In this document: positions 63,303 through 64,000 of the stretch, in pieces | How positions within the stretch are numbered: position 1 is the stretch's first letter | How the letters are laid out: each line of letters begins with the position of its first letter | Assembly: GCA_038043185.1 (NCBI GenBank) | Contig: JBBTCO010000012.1 | Span: 1 to 64,000, forward strand | Reading direction: 5' to 3' | DNA length: 64,000 nt | From: UBA5009 sp038043185 | GTDB taxonomy: Bacteria; Bdellovibrionota; Bdellovibrionia; Bdellovibrionales; Bdellovibrionaceae | Position numbers and translations under genes: made by a program | The notes under the pieces: model-generated | Told to the model about the DNA's origin: nothing | Database searches by the model: none | Seen by the model: the letters and a program-made list of their open reading frames with translations, nothing else

Positions 63303-64000
63303 ATGAAAATCATCTTTGGATTGTTGTTACCCAGTCTTTTAATTTTGTCGATCACTACTCATGCTGTAAAGACTCCATTGCGAAATAGCCAAGATCTGTG
63401 GGAGGCCGTTGCCGAGGAAGTTTTGCATGTGAGCACGGCGCGAGTGATGCTAGCCGACTATGATCTGATTCGCCAAGATTTTCCAGAAGTGAAAACATTT
63501 TCAAATGATAAAATCGATGCATGGTTGATTGCCAATACTGCTTTCATTTCCAAGGAGCAGGCTGCGCAAGAAGTTGTGAACACGCCTATTAAGCTTGATG
63601 GTGTGAAGAAAAAAGCTTTCAGGCCTCGTGAGTACCGAAGAGCTCATGTATTTCAAATGGACACAGGTGGTTTGATCGATGCAAAAGGCACGGGCTCTGT
63701 TGATCCCCATCAAGGTAACGAACGAAATGGTCTGGCTGCTTTGGCTGACGTGATCCGCGAATTTATGTTCGAAAAGATGGTGAAGCGAATTTTTAATAAG
63801 CTTCAACGTTTTGATACTGTAGGGACTTATGCTGCAATCGATTTTGGATTTGATGTGAAGTGGTCACATGGTGGTCGAAGCCGAGCCGGAGCAGTTTTGC
63901 GTCAGGCGCATACACGTTATCATCTTGGCCCTATAGGGGATCGTCAGCGTGAAGACCCCGTAGTTCTTCCGAATAAATATCAACTTGAAGTTGAAATGGC
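63303..64000 (+). CDS. Partial exported protein, weak SelO-like resemblance
   Basis: An open frame from ATG 63303 runs off the window (232 codons seen). It begins with a signal peptide (IIFGLLLPSLLILSITTHA). The central part contains IDAKGTGSVDPHQGNERNG, then LAALADVIREFMFEKMVKRI and TYAAIDFGFDV. The order (KGTGS, then an acidic/REF helix, then a strand) recalls SelO/UPF0061 pseudokinases, but the exported location and my partial view make this tentative. No clear ribosome binding site is seen. Confidence 0.55.
   Translation, partial: MKIIFGLLLPSLLILSITTHAVKTPLRNSQDLWEAVAEEVLHVSTARVMLADYDLIRQDFPEVKTFSNDKIDAWLIANTAFISKEQAAQEVVNTPIKLDGVKKKAFRPREYRRAHVFQMDTGGLIDAKGTGSVDPHQGNERNGLAALADVIREFMFEKMVKRIFNKLQRFDTVGTYAAIDFGFDVKWSHGGRSRAGAVLRQAHTRYHLGPIGDRQREDPVVLPNKYQLEVEM

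Noticed and set aside
1..64000. tRNA genes, CRISPR arrays and insertion sequences
   Set aside because: I saw no tRNA T-loop with acceptor pairing, no regularly spaced repeats and no transposase frame.

Overview
The window looks like part of the chromosome of a low-GC Gram-negative bacterium. It has many predicted lipoproteins and signal-peptide proteins, an OmpA-like lipoprotein, a menaquinone pathway and very tight gene packing with many 4-nt overlaps. The mix (B12/radical SAM of the DUF4080 type, collagen-like lipoprotein, DUF4105 protein, split methylcrotonyl-CoA carboxylase, many secreted proteins of unknown function) fits a Bdellovibrio-like organism. That placement is inference from gene content; no rRNA gene is present to test it. 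No tRNA gene, CRISPR array, transposase, integrase or phage gene was recognised.

Layout. 1-130: a hairpin repeat (copy A), then an HPF-like gene on the minus strand. 750-6501: ung, then a shikimate operon aroB-aroA-[aroK-aroD-aroE fusion]-aroC with overlapping frames. 6510-14274: secreted proteins, including a 1457-residue protein with an M48-type HEMKH motif and a UbiB/ABC1-like kinase tail. 14348-19351: aromatic and menaquinone genes, ubiE and a DAHP synthase on the minus strand and menF-menD-menH on the plus strand. 19399-28529: a zinc-ribbon protein, an RlmI-type methyltransferase, a 7TM receptor, a DEAD-box helicase, an ABC-F ATPase, an alcohol dehydrogenase and a YceI protein. 28816-38539: envelope proteins, a B12 radical SAM protein, an M28 peptidase, OmpA-like and DUF4399 proteins and a nitroreductase. 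38668-39046: RNase P RNA. 39264-46911: small stress-type proteins, a Fic protein behind a 34-nt palindrome, a three-gene ABC exporter, a five-repeat secreted protein and a methyltransferase. 47375-53219: a DUF4442 gene and a leucine/isovalerate catabolic operon (carboxyltransferase, enoyl-CoA hydratase, biotin carboxylase, biotin carrier, HMG-CoA lyase). 53257-55150: a gene of unknown function, two large palindromes and panD. 55487-59862: the rest of a pantothenate/CoA operon. 59956-64000: a membrane-anchored protein, MAPEG, LysR with a divergent monooxygenase-like secreted protein, a DUF3617-like protein and a partial gene.

How the genes work together. The aro operon plus the DAHP synthase supply chorismate, which menF, menD and menH carry towards menaquinone and ubiE finishes by methylation. 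The DUF2520-panB-panC-coaBC-coaX-panD operon makes pantothenate and the early CoA intermediates. The CoA-dependent leucine pathway lies beside it.

Most notable structures. (1) A three-copy hairpin family with a constant 19-nt motif and variable inner stems. Copies B and C, between the gene at 53257 and panD, are each embedded in a palindrome of about 260 bp whose outer arms are diverged mirror copies of the neighbouring gene's own 3' coding end. (2) The aro operon has the same domain order as the eukaryotic pentafunctional AROM protein and includes a trifunctional fusion. (3) A secreted protease/kinase-like giant. (4) A DUF2520-type Rossmann protein in the slot where a ketopantoate reductase is needed.
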